Positions 17,183-26,150 are shown, numbered from the stretch's first letter. The stretch is 64,000 bases of DNA from Micromonospora alfalfae (GCF_022230925.1 NZ_JAKKFH010000011.1:292437-356436), one strand, 5' to 3'. Numbers and translations are program-made. Notes: generated from the letters alone by a model not told the origin.

Positions 17183-18142
17183 ATGGATGCGCTCGCGGGG
17201 CTGCTGGACGGGCCCAGGGCGCGCGGTGCGTTCCTGATGCGGTCGGTGTTCGACCCGCCCTGGTCGGTACGGATCCAGGATCGCGCGCCCCTCACCCTTG
17301 TCACCATGCTGCGCGGCACAGCGTGGGTGGTGCCGGACCGGGGAGCTCCGGTGCCACTACGCCCCGGCGATGTCGCGATCATCCGTGGCCCGGAGCCGTA
17401 CACGATCGCCGACGACCCGGCCACAGCGCCGCAGGCAGTGATTCATCCCGGTGAGCACAGCACCACGCCCACCGGGGACGAGTTGTGCGAAGTGATGGAC
17501 CTGGGTATGCGGACCTGGGGCGAACGCGCTGACGGGGCGGCGGTGCTGCTCAGTGGCACATACCAGTTGCAGGGCGAGGTCAGTCAACGGCTGCTGAGGG
17601 TCCTGCCCCATCTCCTGGTGCTGCCGGCCGGGGCACTGGACAGCCCGCTCATCCCGTTGCTCGGCGACGAGATGACCAAGGACGAGCCGGGGCAGGATGT
17701 GGTCCTGGACCGGCTGCTCGACCTACTGCTCATCGCCGTACTCCGGGCCTGGTTCTCCCGGCCGGACGCGGCGGCGCCCGCCTGGTATCGAGCGCACGGC
17801 GACCCGGTGGTCGGCAGGGCGTTGCGGCTGCTGCACGACCACCCGGCGAAGTCCTGGACGGTGGCCACCCTCGCGGCCGAAACCGGTACCTCGCGGGCGG
17901 TGCTGGCCCGCCGGTTCACCGAACTGGTCGGCGAGCCACCGATGGCGTACCTCACCAACTGGCGGCTCGCGCTGGCCGCCGACCTGTTGCGCGAGCCGGA
18001 CGCCACCGTCGCCGCGGTGGCCCGCCAGGTCGGCTACGGCAGCTCATTCGCACTGAGCGCGGCCTTCAAACGGGTACGCGGTCTCAGCCCGGCCGAACAC
18101 CGGCAGGCCGTCGGGTCGCCTGACCTCACTCCAGTGGGATGA
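17183..18142 (+). CDS. AraC-family regulator with cupin sensor domain (319 aa)
   Basis: The N-terminal ~180 residues are an AraC cupin-type sensor (for example WVVPDRGAPVPLRPGDVAIIRG and the YQLQGEVSQRLLRVLP segment). The C-terminal ~100 residues carry two helix-turn-helix units: SWTVATLAAETGTSRAVLARRF and DATVAAVARQVGYGSSFALSAAF. It matches the AraC family with an AraC_binding_2/cupin_6 N-terminus that often controls a neighbouring oxidoreductase. It is transcribed away from the NmrA-like gene, and the shared 103-base spacer probably holds its operator. Confidence 0.9.
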   Translation: MDALAGLLDGPRARGAFLMRSVFDPPWSVRIQDRAPLTLVTMLRGTAWVVPDRGAPVPLRPGDVAIIRGPEPYTIADDPATAPQAVIHPGEHSTTPTGDELCEVMDLGMRTWGERADGAAVLLSGTYQLQGEVSQRLLRVLPHLLVLPAGALDSPLIPLLGDEMTKDEPGQDVVLDRLLDLLLIAVLRAWFSRPDAAAPAWYRAHGDPVVGRALRLLHDHPAKSWTVATLAAETGTSRAVLARRFTELVGEPPMAYLTNWRLALAADLLREPDATVAAVARQVGYGSSFALSAAFKRVRGLSPAEHRQAVGSPDLTPVG

Positions 18143-18330
18143 CCGTGCCGAGCCTGGCCGGGCACTGCCGTCGCAGGTCGACGACCCGCAGCGCGGTTGC
18201 CGTGTCATGTGCCGAGGTACGACCCTTGGTCCCCACCTGGTCCCCGGGTCGCTGCCACCCTTGACGGTTGCGGCACGCGGTTCCGCTCGGTCGGAGGGGT
18301 GGCCACGTCGCCGATGTTAGCCTCGCCAGC

Positions 18331-18960
18331 ATGACTGGGCAGATCACCGCCGGGCAGTTCCACGAGGCCGACGGTGTCGAGGACTGGCGGTCCCTGTACC
18401 ACGTGGTCTCGGCCTATTTCCGGACCGGTTCGCTGGCCGAGGGCATCGCGCTCGTCGATGAGATCGGTGAGCTCGCCAGCGAAACCGAGCAGCCGTACCT
18501 CAACATCGACCTGCGCCACGCCGGCGTCACAGTGTCCCTGTCTCGGCGCGACATCGGGCTGGCCCGGCAGATCTCGGCCGCCGCCAGGGCACTGAACATT
18601 CCCGCCGACCCGACCGCCGTGCAGCTCATCAACGTCACCCTCGACGTACTCGTCAGCGCGAAGGTGCTGCCATTCTGGCGGGCGCTGCTCGGTTACCGCG
18701 AGGTCGGCGACAACTACCTGGCCGACCCGGCACGCCGCGGCCCAGGCTTCGGGTTGCAGAAGATGGAAGCGGCGCGTCCACAACGCAACCGCATGCACCT
18801 CGACATCGCCGTCCCGCACGATCAAGCCGAGGCCCGCATCGCCGCAGCCTTGGCCGCAGGCGGCCACCTCGTCTCCGAGGCGCACGCGCCGATGTGGTGG
18901 GTACTGGCTGACGCCGAGGGCAACGAGGCTTGCGTCGCTACCTGGGTGGGCCGCGAATAG
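18331..18960 (+). CDS. Pterin-dehydratase-like / VOC fusion protein (209 aa)
   Basis: Two fused domains. Residues ~1-95 follow the fold of 4a-hydroxytetrahydrobiopterin dehydratase (PCD/DCoH). The segment NIDLRHAGVTVSLSR matches the second half of the family motif, but the catalytic His-His-Pro that should precede it is replaced by Glu-Gln-Pro (ETEQPYLNID). This half is therefore probably not catalytic. Residues ~105-209 form a glyoxalase/VOC-like domain (PFWRALLGYREVGDNYL, GFGLQKMEA, RMHLDIAVPHDQAEARIA). Such fusions recur in actinobacteria; the substrate is unknown. The ATG at 18331 was chosen because the VOC/PCD homology begins just after it. Confidence 0.8.
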   Translation: MTGQITAGQFHEADGVEDWRSLYHVVSAYFRTGSLAEGIALVDEIGELASETEQPYLNIDLRHAGVTVSLSRRDIGLARQISAAARALNIPADPTAVQLINVTLDVLVSAKVLPFWRALLGYREVGDNYLADPARRGPGFGLQKMEAARPQRNRMHLDIAVPHDQAEARIAAALAAGGHLVSEAHAPMWWVLADAEGNEACVATWVGRE

Positions 18961-19080
18961 CGCCGTTTCAGCCTGCCTGGTCCGCCCGCCGAGAGCTTGA
19001 CACTCAACAGGAGCATCCACTTCGGCCAGCGTGTCGTACTCCGCATGATGCGGCACGCCTTGGCTTCACCAGAAGAGCAG

Positions 19081-19593
19081 CTACGTCCTCGCCTGAGTCA
19101 GGAAGGATCGGGCGGCCAGCTCGCCGGCATGGTCGCGGGCCCACACTGCCCACCGCGCACCAGCGCCGGGGAACACGGCGGCGAACGTTCTCCAGACGTG
19201 CAGCCGGAAACCGTCCTGCTCCCACCAGCGCTCGGTGTACCCGCACGCCTCCCGCATCAAGGTGAGGCGGGCCGCGTGTGCTTCGACCGCCGCCAGGCCA
19301 GGCGCATCATCGAGCGACACCGGAATCCACGTGGCGCAATCGTGGTAGAGCGCCCCGGCTTCGAGCAGTGCGTCGACGCCAGGGAAGACGGGCACCACCG
19401 GCGACGAGCCGGGGCCCGTGAAGCAGTAGACCACGGCGCCGTCGCCGGCTAGGAGCTCGTCGGCTGTGGGCCCATCCGAAAGCTCGAACGACGTTCGCTC
19501 CGCGACTTGGCGGAGGAAGTGGGCAGCTCTCGGCGACAAGCCCGAAGGGTCGTCCAGGATGTGACGCACAGCCTCAACGATCAGTAGAGCCAC
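19081..19593 (-). CDS. Hypothetical protein paired with SUKH-4 gene (170 aa)
   Basis: Unrecognised protein, acidic and soluble, with a Trp-rich C-terminal half (GYTERWWEQDGF, RWAVWARDHAG). No signal peptide or membrane segment. Its start overlaps the end of the SUKH-4 gene by 13 bases, so the two form an operon. Small unknown genes next to SUKH proteins are often further immunity proteins collected against polymorphic toxins; here that is inference from the neighbour. Codon usage is normal for the region. Confidence 0.6.
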   Translation of the reverse strand: MALLIVEAVRHILDDPSGLSPRAAHFLRQVAERTSFELSDGPTADELLAGDGAVVYCFTGPGSSPVVPVFPGVDALLEAGALYHDCATWIPVSLDDAPGLAAVEAHAARLTLMREACGYTERWWEQDGFRLHVWRTFAAVFPGAGARWAVWARDHAGELAARSFLTQART

Positions 19594-20114
19594 CGGTCGA
19601 GCACCCCGGGCCAGAAGTGAGTTGCATGGTCGCCGTCCCCGAACGCGGGCGGGTCAAGGTCCCTGATGCGTCCCAACAGGTCGGTGAGCTCCGCGAGCGC
19701 TCGCTCCTCGGCCTGTCCGTCATCGTCCCAGCGGTCGATGACGGTTGAGCTGGTCAGCCAGCTACCAACCATGTGCAGCGACCACAGCCACTGGATGATC
19801 GTCGAGTTGACGAACGCGGCGCTGCCGTCCGGCGACCATATCCGCACCTCACCTGTCCCCGGCGCGGCACCGTACACCCAGCGCGCGTCGTCGGAGTTCG
19901 CCAACCGGTACGTCGTTGGCTCTGCGTCGAATGACACCGCACTGACGAGGTCATCGATCAGCGGCACGCCACAGGAGACCAGTGCGGTCTTCTGCTGCTC
20001 GGGAAGCCGCCACGTCGCCACGTCCAGCTCGGTAGCACGCACCACCCGCCCGGTGCCAGCCCAGGCCGTGACCGCTTCGAACGCAGGAGGCAACGGAAGG
20101 TCATCGACAGGCAC
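19581..20114 (-). CDS. SUKH-4-family immunity protein (177 aa)
   Basis: SUKH superfamily protein, SUKH-4 subgroup. The features I rely on are the central YGAAPGTGEVRIWSPDGS strand pair, FVNSTIIQWLWSLHMVGSW (the conserved 'NSS/NST...FL/W' helix of this family), and the C-terminal DPPAFGDGDHATHFWPGVLDRW. Family members neutralise toxins of contact-dependent or polymorphic toxin systems. No toxin gene is visible next to it, so it looks like an orphan immunity gene. The start is a GTG at 20114. Confidence 0.75.
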   Translation of the reverse strand: MPVDDLPLPPAFEAVTAWAGTGRVVRATELDVATWRLPEQQKTALVSCGVPLIDDLVSAVSFDAEPTTYRLANSDDARWVYGAAPGTGEVRIWSPDGSAAFVNSTIIQWLWSLHMVGSWLTSSTVIDRWDDDGQAEERALAELTDLLGRIRDLDPPAFGDGDHATHFWPGVLDRWLY

Positions 20115-20572
20115 GCCGATGAGGGTAGTCCGGGCAAGCTCTCGAGCACCCCGGGATCGTCGCGGCCAGGTATCCCATCTTCGACCTGACAGGGCGCTTC
20201 GTCGTCGGCAACCTGCCGCCTAGCTGCCGACACCTGTCGCACATCACCTGGCGGATCACATGCCGGGCAGCCGGCGGCCCTGCTCGTCGATGGGCTGCTC
20301 CCGCAGCCGGCACCCTGGCGGTCCCCCGCGCCGCCGTCGCGAGCCCGTTGACCTCCGCGGGCTGCCCGGCCACGATCATTCGTACCACCACCGCGTACGC
20401 CGACAGACCGCACCGAATCGTCTACCCGTCAGCCCGGCATGCGACGCTCAAGCTCCGTCACCAACGGGCCACGCCGCGTGGCCCCCGGACACGAACGCCA
20501 GAGCCCGCACAATCCCTGCACGACAGCACAGCCCCAAAGCCCACACCCCTTGTGCCCGGAGGAACGCAGACC
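20115..20572. other. Intergenic region between SUKH-4 gene and zwf
   Basis: About 460 bases between divergent genes with no convincing coding frame. It should hold both promoters. A strong ribosome-binding site (GGAGGAACG) precedes zwf. Nothing else could be supported. Confidence 0.4.
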
Positions 20573-22066
20573 ATGGACCACGCATCTCAGCTCATCCAGG
20601 AGCGGAGTGCCCCGCCGGCCACACTGGTGATCTTCGGTGCCTCCGGTGACCTGACCCGGCGTAAACTGCTGCCCGCAATCGAGAGCCTGGCTCGGCACGA
20701 GCGGCTCCCGGACCAGTTCGCGCTGGTCGGTGTCGCCCGTACGTCGATGACCGACGAGCAGTTCGCCGAGAGCGCCCTCGGCGAACGCACCCTCGCCAGC
20801 AAGCGCCAGCTCCAGGGGGGCGTACGGTACGTGGCCGGCGGCTACGACGACCCGGAGACCTACAAGCGGCTCGTGGAGACCCTCGACGAGTTGGACGCAC
20901 AGCGGGGCACGTCCGGCAACCGGCTCTTCTACCTGTCCACCCCGGCCGGGGCCTTCGAGCCGGTGATCAACGGACTGGCCGGTGTCGGGCTCAACCAGGC
21001 ACGCGAAGGCTCCTTCTCCCGCCTGGTCATCGAGAAGCCATACGGGCGCGACCTGGTCACGGCCCGCGAACTCGACGGCGTGGTGCACAACGCGTTCGAC
21101 GAGCACCAGGTCTTCCGTATCGATCACTACCTGGGCAAGGACACCGTCCAGAACGTGCTGGCGCTGCGCTTCGCGAACTCAATCTTCCAGCCCATCTGGG
21201 ATCGCTCCTGGGTCGACCACGTGCAGATCACCGTTGCCGAGACGCTCGGCGTCGGCAGCCGCGGCGGCTTCTACGAGGACGCCGGCGCGATGCGGGACAT
21301 CGTGCAGAACCACGTGCTTCAGGTTCTCGCGCTGGCACTGATGGAGCCACCGGCCTCATTCGAGGCTGAGGGCCTCCGCAACGAGAAGGTCAAGCTGCTG
21401 CAGGCGATCCGGCTCCCCACCGACCGGGACATCGCCGAGGCCGCGGTCCGGGGACAGTACACCCGGGGCGGCACCCGCGAGGAGCTGATGGCCGGCTACC
21501 GCGAGGAGGCCGGCGTCGACCCCCTGTCGCGGACCGAGACCTACGCCGCGATGCGGCTCAACGTGGACAACTGGCGCTGGGCCGGGGTGCCTTTCTACGT
21601 ACGCACCGGCAAGCGCCTGCCGGCGCGGCTCACCGAGGTGGCACTGCAGTTCCAGCGGCCGCCGCACCTGCCGATCCCGACCGACCAGCTCACCGGCCTC
21701 GATGCTGACGCGCTGATCCTGCGGATCCAGCCGAACGAGGGCATCTCGCTGCGGTTCGGTGCCAAAGTGCCGGGCCACTCCTTCCGGGTCCGCACCGCCA
21801 CGATGGAGTTCTCCTACGACCAGACGTTCGTCGAGGAGTCCCCGGAGGCGTACGAGCGTCTGCTCCTGGACGCGCTGATCGGTGACGCGTCGCTGTTCAT
21901 CCGCAGCGACGAGGTGCAGCAGTGCTGGCGCATCGTCGACCCGATCATCGACAACTGGAAGAAGGACAACTCTCCGATCCCCACCTACGAGGCCGCCTCC
22001 TGGGGCCCGACCGACGCCGACCGGCTCATCGGCCGGAACGGCCGCAAGTGGCGCAACTCCGCGTGA
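20573..22066 (+). CDS. zwf: Glucose-6-phosphate 1-dehydrogenase (497 aa)
   Basis: Oxidises glucose 6-phosphate to 6-phosphogluconolactone with NADP, the entry of the oxidative pentose phosphate pathway. The N-terminal dinucleotide motif is IFGASGDLTRRKLLPAI (20-36). The family signature RIDHYLGK (182-189) holds the substrate-binding and catalytic Asp-His-Tyr and Lys. Further conserved blocks are IEKPYGRDL and PFYVRTGKRLP. Full family length. The ATG at 20573 follows GGAGGAACG. None of its usual partners (opcA, tal, tkt, pgl, devB, gnd) is adjacent, so this is an isolated, perhaps second, zwf copy. Hairpins follow its stop codon. Confidence 0.97.
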   Translation: MDHASQLIQERSAPPATLVIFGASGDLTRRKLLPAIESLARHERLPDQFALVGVARTSMTDEQFAESALGERTLASKRQLQGGVRYVAGGYDDPETYKRLVETLDELDAQRGTSGNRLFYLSTPAGAFEPVINGLAGVGLNQAREGSFSRLVIEKPYGRDLVTARELDGVVHNAFDEHQVFRIDHYLGKDTVQNVLALRFANSIFQPIWDRSWVDHVQITVAETLGVGSRGGFYEDAGAMRDIVQNHVLQVLALALMEPPASFEAEGLRNEKVKLLQAIRLPTDRDIAEAAVRGQYTRGGTREELMAGYREEAGVDPLSRTETYAAMRLNVDNWRWAGVPFYVRTGKRLPARLTEVALQFQRPPHLPIPTDQLTGLDADALILRIQPNEGISLRFGAKVPGHSFRVRTATMEFSYDQTFVEESPEAYERLLLDALIGDASLFIRSDEVQQCWRIVDPIIDNWKKDNSPIPTYEAASWGPTDADRLIGRNGRKWRNSA

Positions 22067-22084
22067 CCCTGCCGGAACGAGTGT

Positions 22085-22138
22085 GACCGCGCTGCTGAGC
22101 CCGATCGCTTGGTCTCACCTTTGACGCGCAGCGCGGTC
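22085..22138 (+). terminator. Possible first hairpin behind zwf
   Basis: An 11-base inverted repeat (GACCGCGCTGC at 22085-22095 and GCAGCGCGGTC at 22128-22138) starts 18 bases after the zwf stop. The loop of 32 bases is long, so it may only help the tighter hairpin that follows. Confidence 0.35.
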
Positions 22139-22146
22139 CATTCAGT

Positions 22147-22176
22147 GAGCCGGTCATCGACGTTGATGACCGGCTC
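22147..22176 (+). terminator. Hairpin terminator of zwf
   Basis: A perfect 12-base stem (GAGCCGGTCATC / GATGACCGGCTC) with a 6-base loop lies 81 bases after the zwf stop. There is no long T run, as is common for actinobacterial terminators. Confidence 0.7.
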
Positions 22177-22338
22177 TCCTGCCCGGGGCAGCGATCAGGA
22201 GCCCGAGCCGGGCACCTGTCGACGTCTGTGCGCTCCGCGGCGAGGCCGGCGCTGGAGCCGCCAAAGCGCTGAGCCGGCAGACCACCTCAGGGTTCCAGCA
22301 GCGCCTCACACGGCGAGAGATTGCGCCAGACGAACACA

Positions 22339-22379
22339 AAGAGGGTTTCCGCAAGTCGATGACCTGTGGAAACCCTCTT
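22339..22379. terminator. Bidirectional hairpin between convergent genes
   Basis: A perfect 12-base inverted repeat (AAGAGGGTTTCC / GGAAACCCTCTT) with a 17-base loop, placed between zwf (plus) and the small membrane gene ending at 22442 (minus). The A/T at its ends gives short T tracts in both directions, so it may stop transcription from both sides. Confidence 0.6.
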
Positions 22380-22441
22380 GGACTGCGTCGCCCTACTGTC
22401 CGGCACGTCCAGGAGGTGACCGCTGTTGACCGTCGCCTTCC

Positions 22442-22750
22442 TCATTTGCTCGACGGCATCGGCTCGCCGGACAGAACCCCATGAACGAGAACGATCAAGA
22501 ACATGACGCTGGCCGCAGCGAAGATCACGCCAATTGCCCGCTCCAGCAGAACGAAACGCGCCAAACGCTCGTCGTACTGGGCATTCTGACGCCAGCGCCA
22601 CGGCGGAACTCGCCGTAACACACTCGCGGTCGCCATCGACCGGCGCATGTGCCACTCAGTCACGCCTCGAAAGTTGGTCGCTAGGGCGACACCGATGAGG
22701 CCCATGGCCAGAATCATCGTGACAGCGGCCACGAAGCGCCATGTCTCCAT
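22442..22750 (-). CDS. Small membrane protein, unknown (102 aa)
   Basis: Two membrane helices: METWRFVAAVTMILAMGLIG at the N-terminus and VIFAAASVMFLIVLVHGVL near the C-terminus. Between them is a basic loop (MRRSMATASVLRRVPPWRWR). No family recognised. The ATG at 22750 is preferred because AAGGAGG lies 5 bases in front of it. It is transcribed toward zwf. Confidence 0.6.
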   Translation of the reverse strand: METWRFVAAVTMILAMGLIGVALATNFRGVTEWHMRRSMATASVLRRVPPWRWRQNAQYDERLARFVLLERAIGVIFAAASVMFLIVLVHGVLSGEPMPSSK

Positions 22751-23289
22751 CTGACCTCCTTGACGTGGGCCACCGATCATATTGCCCTCGTCCTGAAGAG
22801 ATCATGACTGCTGGCGGCTGGTGTGGGGCAAAGGGCTGCTCCTGCTCTTCAAGCCCATCTCCGCGCCGTGAGTCCGCACATCGTGGAACAGACCTGCTCC
22901 GCGGTATGGGTTCAATCCACGCGGCGGCCAATGTGCAAGGTTGCGACATCACCGGCTGCGCGCGGTGCCCGTCGGGTCCGCTGTGGACCGGGCACACACC
23001 TTCGGTGTGAAGGAACGATCACCAGTCGATTAGCTGCGGAGGCGGACTGACTGAGCTGCCGAACGATCCGCCAGCGTTCACCGGCGTCCGCCTTTGCCCG
23101 TGTCGATCGTCACCGAGGTGGTAACCAGCCGCCAGCGCCATCGCTCACCGGCACCACGGTGGCCTACATCCTTGTCTCGCCGTCACGGGTGTGGGCCCCG
23201 ACTTCGCCCTCACGTCGTCGCCAAACGGCACGGGCAGCCGTCGAAGGCGGAGAACAGTATGCTGCGGCCCGAATGGAATCGGGTGATCC
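22751..23289. other. Intergenic region without recognisable gene
   Basis: About 540 bases between two divergent genes. Open frames on both strands are short, rich in Arg/Ser and lack the regional codon pattern. No repeat or RNA gene was seen. Confidence 0.4.
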
Positions 23290-24069
23290 ATGAGTGTGGG
23301 TGATCGAATGCGCGGAAAACCGCTCATCGCGAGCGTGCTGGTATTGGCGGGACTTGCCGGCTGCGTGGAACAGCCAGTCCCGTCGGCACCGCCGCCGTCA
23401 GTGACCCCCACGCGCTCGGCTCTACCCAACGAGCCGCAGGCGCTGATGGCGACCATCGGCGGGCTGGTCCAGCAGGCCGGTGTAGGCAACAACATCCGGC
23501 AGGGAGAGATCGAGACCGGCGAGGCGCAGTACGAACCCTGCGACTTGCTGATCGCCGATCCGGACCGGGCAAAGGGGGCCGGGTTGCAGCTTGATGCAGT
23601 TTGGGCCGCTGGCCTTGAGGTCAACCCCGTCGCGTCTTTCCAGAACATCCAGCGCCCGATGACCCTCTTGGACGTCAGGGTGGTCCATCTGCCCGATGCG
23701 TCTGCGGCCGTCGCCGCCGCGACCAGGGCGCGAACTGCACGCTGCCCGAGCGACGAGTTCCGCCTCAACATCGGCCAAGCGACTGCCCGGTGGGGGTCAC
23801 GCGCGCTGACCATCGAGTCGACGAGCGCGCGGCTAACCACGGCGACGGTGAAACGAGTAAACCCGGAAATCGATGCAGGCGTGGACTATCTGCCTGGCGA
23901 CGCCCGGCTGGTCTTCGCACATGGATCATTGCTGATCAGCATCGAAGCGCTCACGCTCTGGCCTCGCAAGCAGAACTCTGCCTCCGAAATCACCGCCATG
24001 GCTCAAGAGAAGGCGACGACCTTGGCAGGGACGATCGTGAAGACCCTCCCAACGTCAAGCGGGGATTGA
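23290..24069 (+). CDS. Secreted lipoprotein, unknown function (259 aa)
   Basis: N-terminal signal (KPLIASVLVLAGLAGC) with lipobox LAGC at about residue 25 and a Pro/Ser-rich tether (PSAPPPSVTPT) behind it, so a membrane-anchored surface protein. The mature domain of ~200 residues contains two Cys pairs' worth of conserved-looking positions (YEPCDLL, TARCPSDEF) and resembles DUF3558-like actinobacterial lipoproteins in layout, but I cannot confirm the family. An in-frame ATG at 23308 is an alternative start. It stands alone. Confidence 0.7.
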   Translation: MSVGDRMRGKPLIASVLVLAGLAGCVEQPVPSAPPPSVTPTRSALPNEPQALMATIGGLVQQAGVGNNIRQGEIETGEAQYEPCDLLIADPDRAKGAGLQLDAVWAAGLEVNPVASFQNIQRPMTLLDVRVVHLPDASAAVAAATRARTARCPSDEFRLNIGQATARWGSRALTIESTSARLTTATVKRVNPEIDAGVDYLPGDARLVFAHGSLLISIEALTLWPRKQNSASEITAMAQEKATTLAGTIVKTLPTSSGD

Positions 24070-24608
24070 CGACGCACGCCCCGACGAGGCCGTGGTGGGG
24101 ATGCGGCGCGTGCACCACCGGCAGACCCCTGGCTTGCCGGCAATAGCCGGCCCGAGGGTCGCAGAGGCTCCGGGGTCAAGGGCGGCCCGCAGGGCCCGTC
24201 GCGTAGTCATTCCGGCACGACGGTCACCGGCCAGTACTCGCTGGGCGGCGCTGTCGCCGTGCACCGGATCTTCGACGCTGAGGCGTAGTCACTCAGTTGG
24301 TCAGCCAGGTACGACAAAGGGGCCGTCTCGATCTTCCGAGATGCCACGCGACGGTGCGCTCTCGATGCTGTCCCGCAACGACCCGTGCACAGGGCACTCA
24401 CACGACGGCTGCAGCGGTTCCGGACACCGGACGCCGCCGTCAGCTCGTCAGCGGCAGGCCAGGGTTGACAGTGGTCGGGGCCACCGGCCGGCCCTACCCA
24501 CCTTTCGCCGGATTTCCATAGTTCCCAGGACCCGTGGCGATTCGCTAATCTCAATGACCTCGGCACGCTGCGAGATTGGTCAGCCCCGGAGGACCCTGGC
24601 GGAAGGCA
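24070..24608. other. Intergenic region, possible decayed minus-strand frame
   Basis: About 540 bases. A minus-strand frame ending at 24207 closes with a protein-like stretch (SYLADQLSDYASASKIRC followed by a Pro/Val tail), but its upstream part is Arg/Ser-rich and unconvincing and would run into the next gene. It may be the end of a degraded gene. No other feature. Confidence 0.3.
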
Positions 24609-26150
24609 ATGATGGCCGGCTTGTTCGACGGATTCGAGGGCTACCGGGTAGTGACCACTGCGGAGAAGCGCCAAGCGCTCACCGCAGCGCTGGTTGCAGT
24701 CGACGCCAACGTGCTTCTCAACCTGTACCGCTACAACCCGCGGACAACGAACGATCTACTGGCGGTTCTCGACAAGCTCGGCGATCGACTCGTCGTACCC
24801 CATCAGGCAATTCTAGAGTTTCACCGCAACCGTCTCAAAGCGATCGGCAACCCGGAACAAGCAAACAACGATGCACGTACCGCGCTCGACAAGAGCCAGC
24901 AGGCAGCCCTGCGCGCCCTCGACAGCTGGTCCAAACAGGTCGCACTGGATGAATCCCAGCTGCAGCACCTACACGCCGACGTGGGACAAATCTTCGACAA
25001 GCTGCGGACCGCCGTCGACGGCGCCGCGCCAGATCGCGTTCACCCATCCACACCGACCGACGAGGACCCTGTCCTGCACAGGCTGACAGACCTTCTCGAC
25101 GGCAAGGTGCTTCCGCGCCCCGACGACGGCCGCTGGTCTGCCCTCATCGACGAGGGGAAGCAGCGGGTAGCCGACGTGGTGCCGCCCGGTTACCTGGATG
25201 CGGAGAAAAGCGATCAGAATCCGGAGGGCGCCGCAGGCGACTTCCTCGTATACATCCAGGCATGCGAAGAGGCCAAGACCCGTCAGCTAGACCTGGTTAT
25301 CGTCACCAACGACGAGAAGGAAGACTGGTGGTGGCGACGGGGCGGAGACTTGATCGGACCGCGCCAGGAGATGACGAGAGAGTTCTTCGACCTCACGGGA
25401 CACAGGCTGTTTCTGATGCGTCCCAGTGACCTACTCGACCACTCGGACGCCCTCAACGTGCAGGTGAACCCGAACTCCGCGAAGGACGCCGGCACCAGCC
25501 GCTCTGACATCGATGACGTCATAGATGCGGGTGCGGACGAGGTAAGCGTCGGAGAGTGGACCGCCGAGACCGTGGACGACCTGCTGGATCGGCTTCGCAT
25601 TGAGAGCCGACGAGATCTGGCCGAGGTTATCCTTGAGGCCGCTCGCCAGGGTGGCACCATCAGCCGCGATGCCGTCTACGCGATATGCGGCTACAGCAAC
25701 GACCGACTGTTGGTTGGCTTCACCCGCCCAACCGCCCGCATCACCGCCAGCCTGCAGGCCGAACAGCGTCTGCCTGAAGCGGTAACTCCCATGCTGACGG
25801 CGCTGTACCGCGGCCCCGGACGGCTTTACGCGGTACGGATCCCCCCAGAGGTCACGGAGATCCTTGGCCCGAGATTGCCACGATCAGACACGGAAGTGGA
25901 GTTCGAGCCAGCCGGCAAGTACAGGCCGCTCGCCGACTACCTCAGCGCGATCAGGGCCGACTCGACCTCGATGACCTTCGCTGAAATCGAAGACATCCTC
26001 GGAGACACCTTGGCACCCTCCGCCAGAAAGCACCTCCCCTACTGGTACTCATCGCAGAACTCTCTCGGCAAGGCGATCGCTGCCGCCGGCTTCAGGCCGC
26101 GCGGTGTACGCATCGATGCTGAGACGGTCGATTTTCACCGGCGGGGCTGA
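24609..26150 (+). CDS. PIN-like nuclease fused to DUF7662 domain (513 aa)
   Basis: Three parts. Residues ~28-260 are a PIN-like domain (PIN_8 type) with the acidic set of this nuclease fold: Asp32 in VDANVLLNLY, Glu70 in HQAILEFHRNR, Asp211 in GAAGDFLVY, and Asp235 in IVTNDEKEDWWW. Residues ~315-425 form an unassigned region that looks like a winged helix followed by beta strands (GYSNDRLLVGFTRPTARI). Residues ~437-513 match DUF7662 (YRPLADYLSAIRADSTSMTF, AEIEDILGDTLAPSARKHL, YWYSSQNSLGKAIAAAGF). PIN proteins cut RNA, and PIN_8 proteins are often found in accessory regions. A start at 24612 is equally possible. A role in defence or conflict is inferred from architecture and from the adjacent transposase remnant. 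Confidence 0.78.
   Translation: MMAGLFDGFEGYRVVTTAEKRQALTAALVAVDANVLLNLYRYNPRTTNDLLAVLDKLGDRLVVPHQAILEFHRNRLKAIGNPEQANNDARTALDKSQQAALRALDSWSKQVALDESQLQHLHADVGQIFDKLRTAVDGAAPDRVHPSTPTDEDPVLHRLTDLLDGKVLPRPDDGRWSALIDEGKQRVADVVPPGYLDAEKSDQNPEGAAGDFLVYIQACEEAKTRQLDLVIVTNDEKEDWWWRRGGDLIGPRQEMTREFFDLTGHRLFLMRPSDLLDHSDALNVQVNPNSAKDAGTSRSDIDDVIDAGADEVSVGEWTAETVDDLLDRLRIESRRDLAEVILEAARQGGTISRDAVYAICGYSNDRLLVGFTRPTARITASLQAEQRLPEAVTPMLTALYRGPGRLYAVRIPPEVTEILGPRLPRSDTEVEFEPAGKYRPLADYLSAIRADSTSMTFAEIEDILGDTLAPSARKHLPYWYSSQNSLGKAIAAAGFRPRGVRIDAETVDFHRRG

Noticed and set aside
22656..22997. Minus-strand 113-codon frame overlapping the small membrane protein gene
   Set aside because: Arg/Ser/Pro-rich, no ribosome-binding site, and it overlaps the start of a gene with a very good one.
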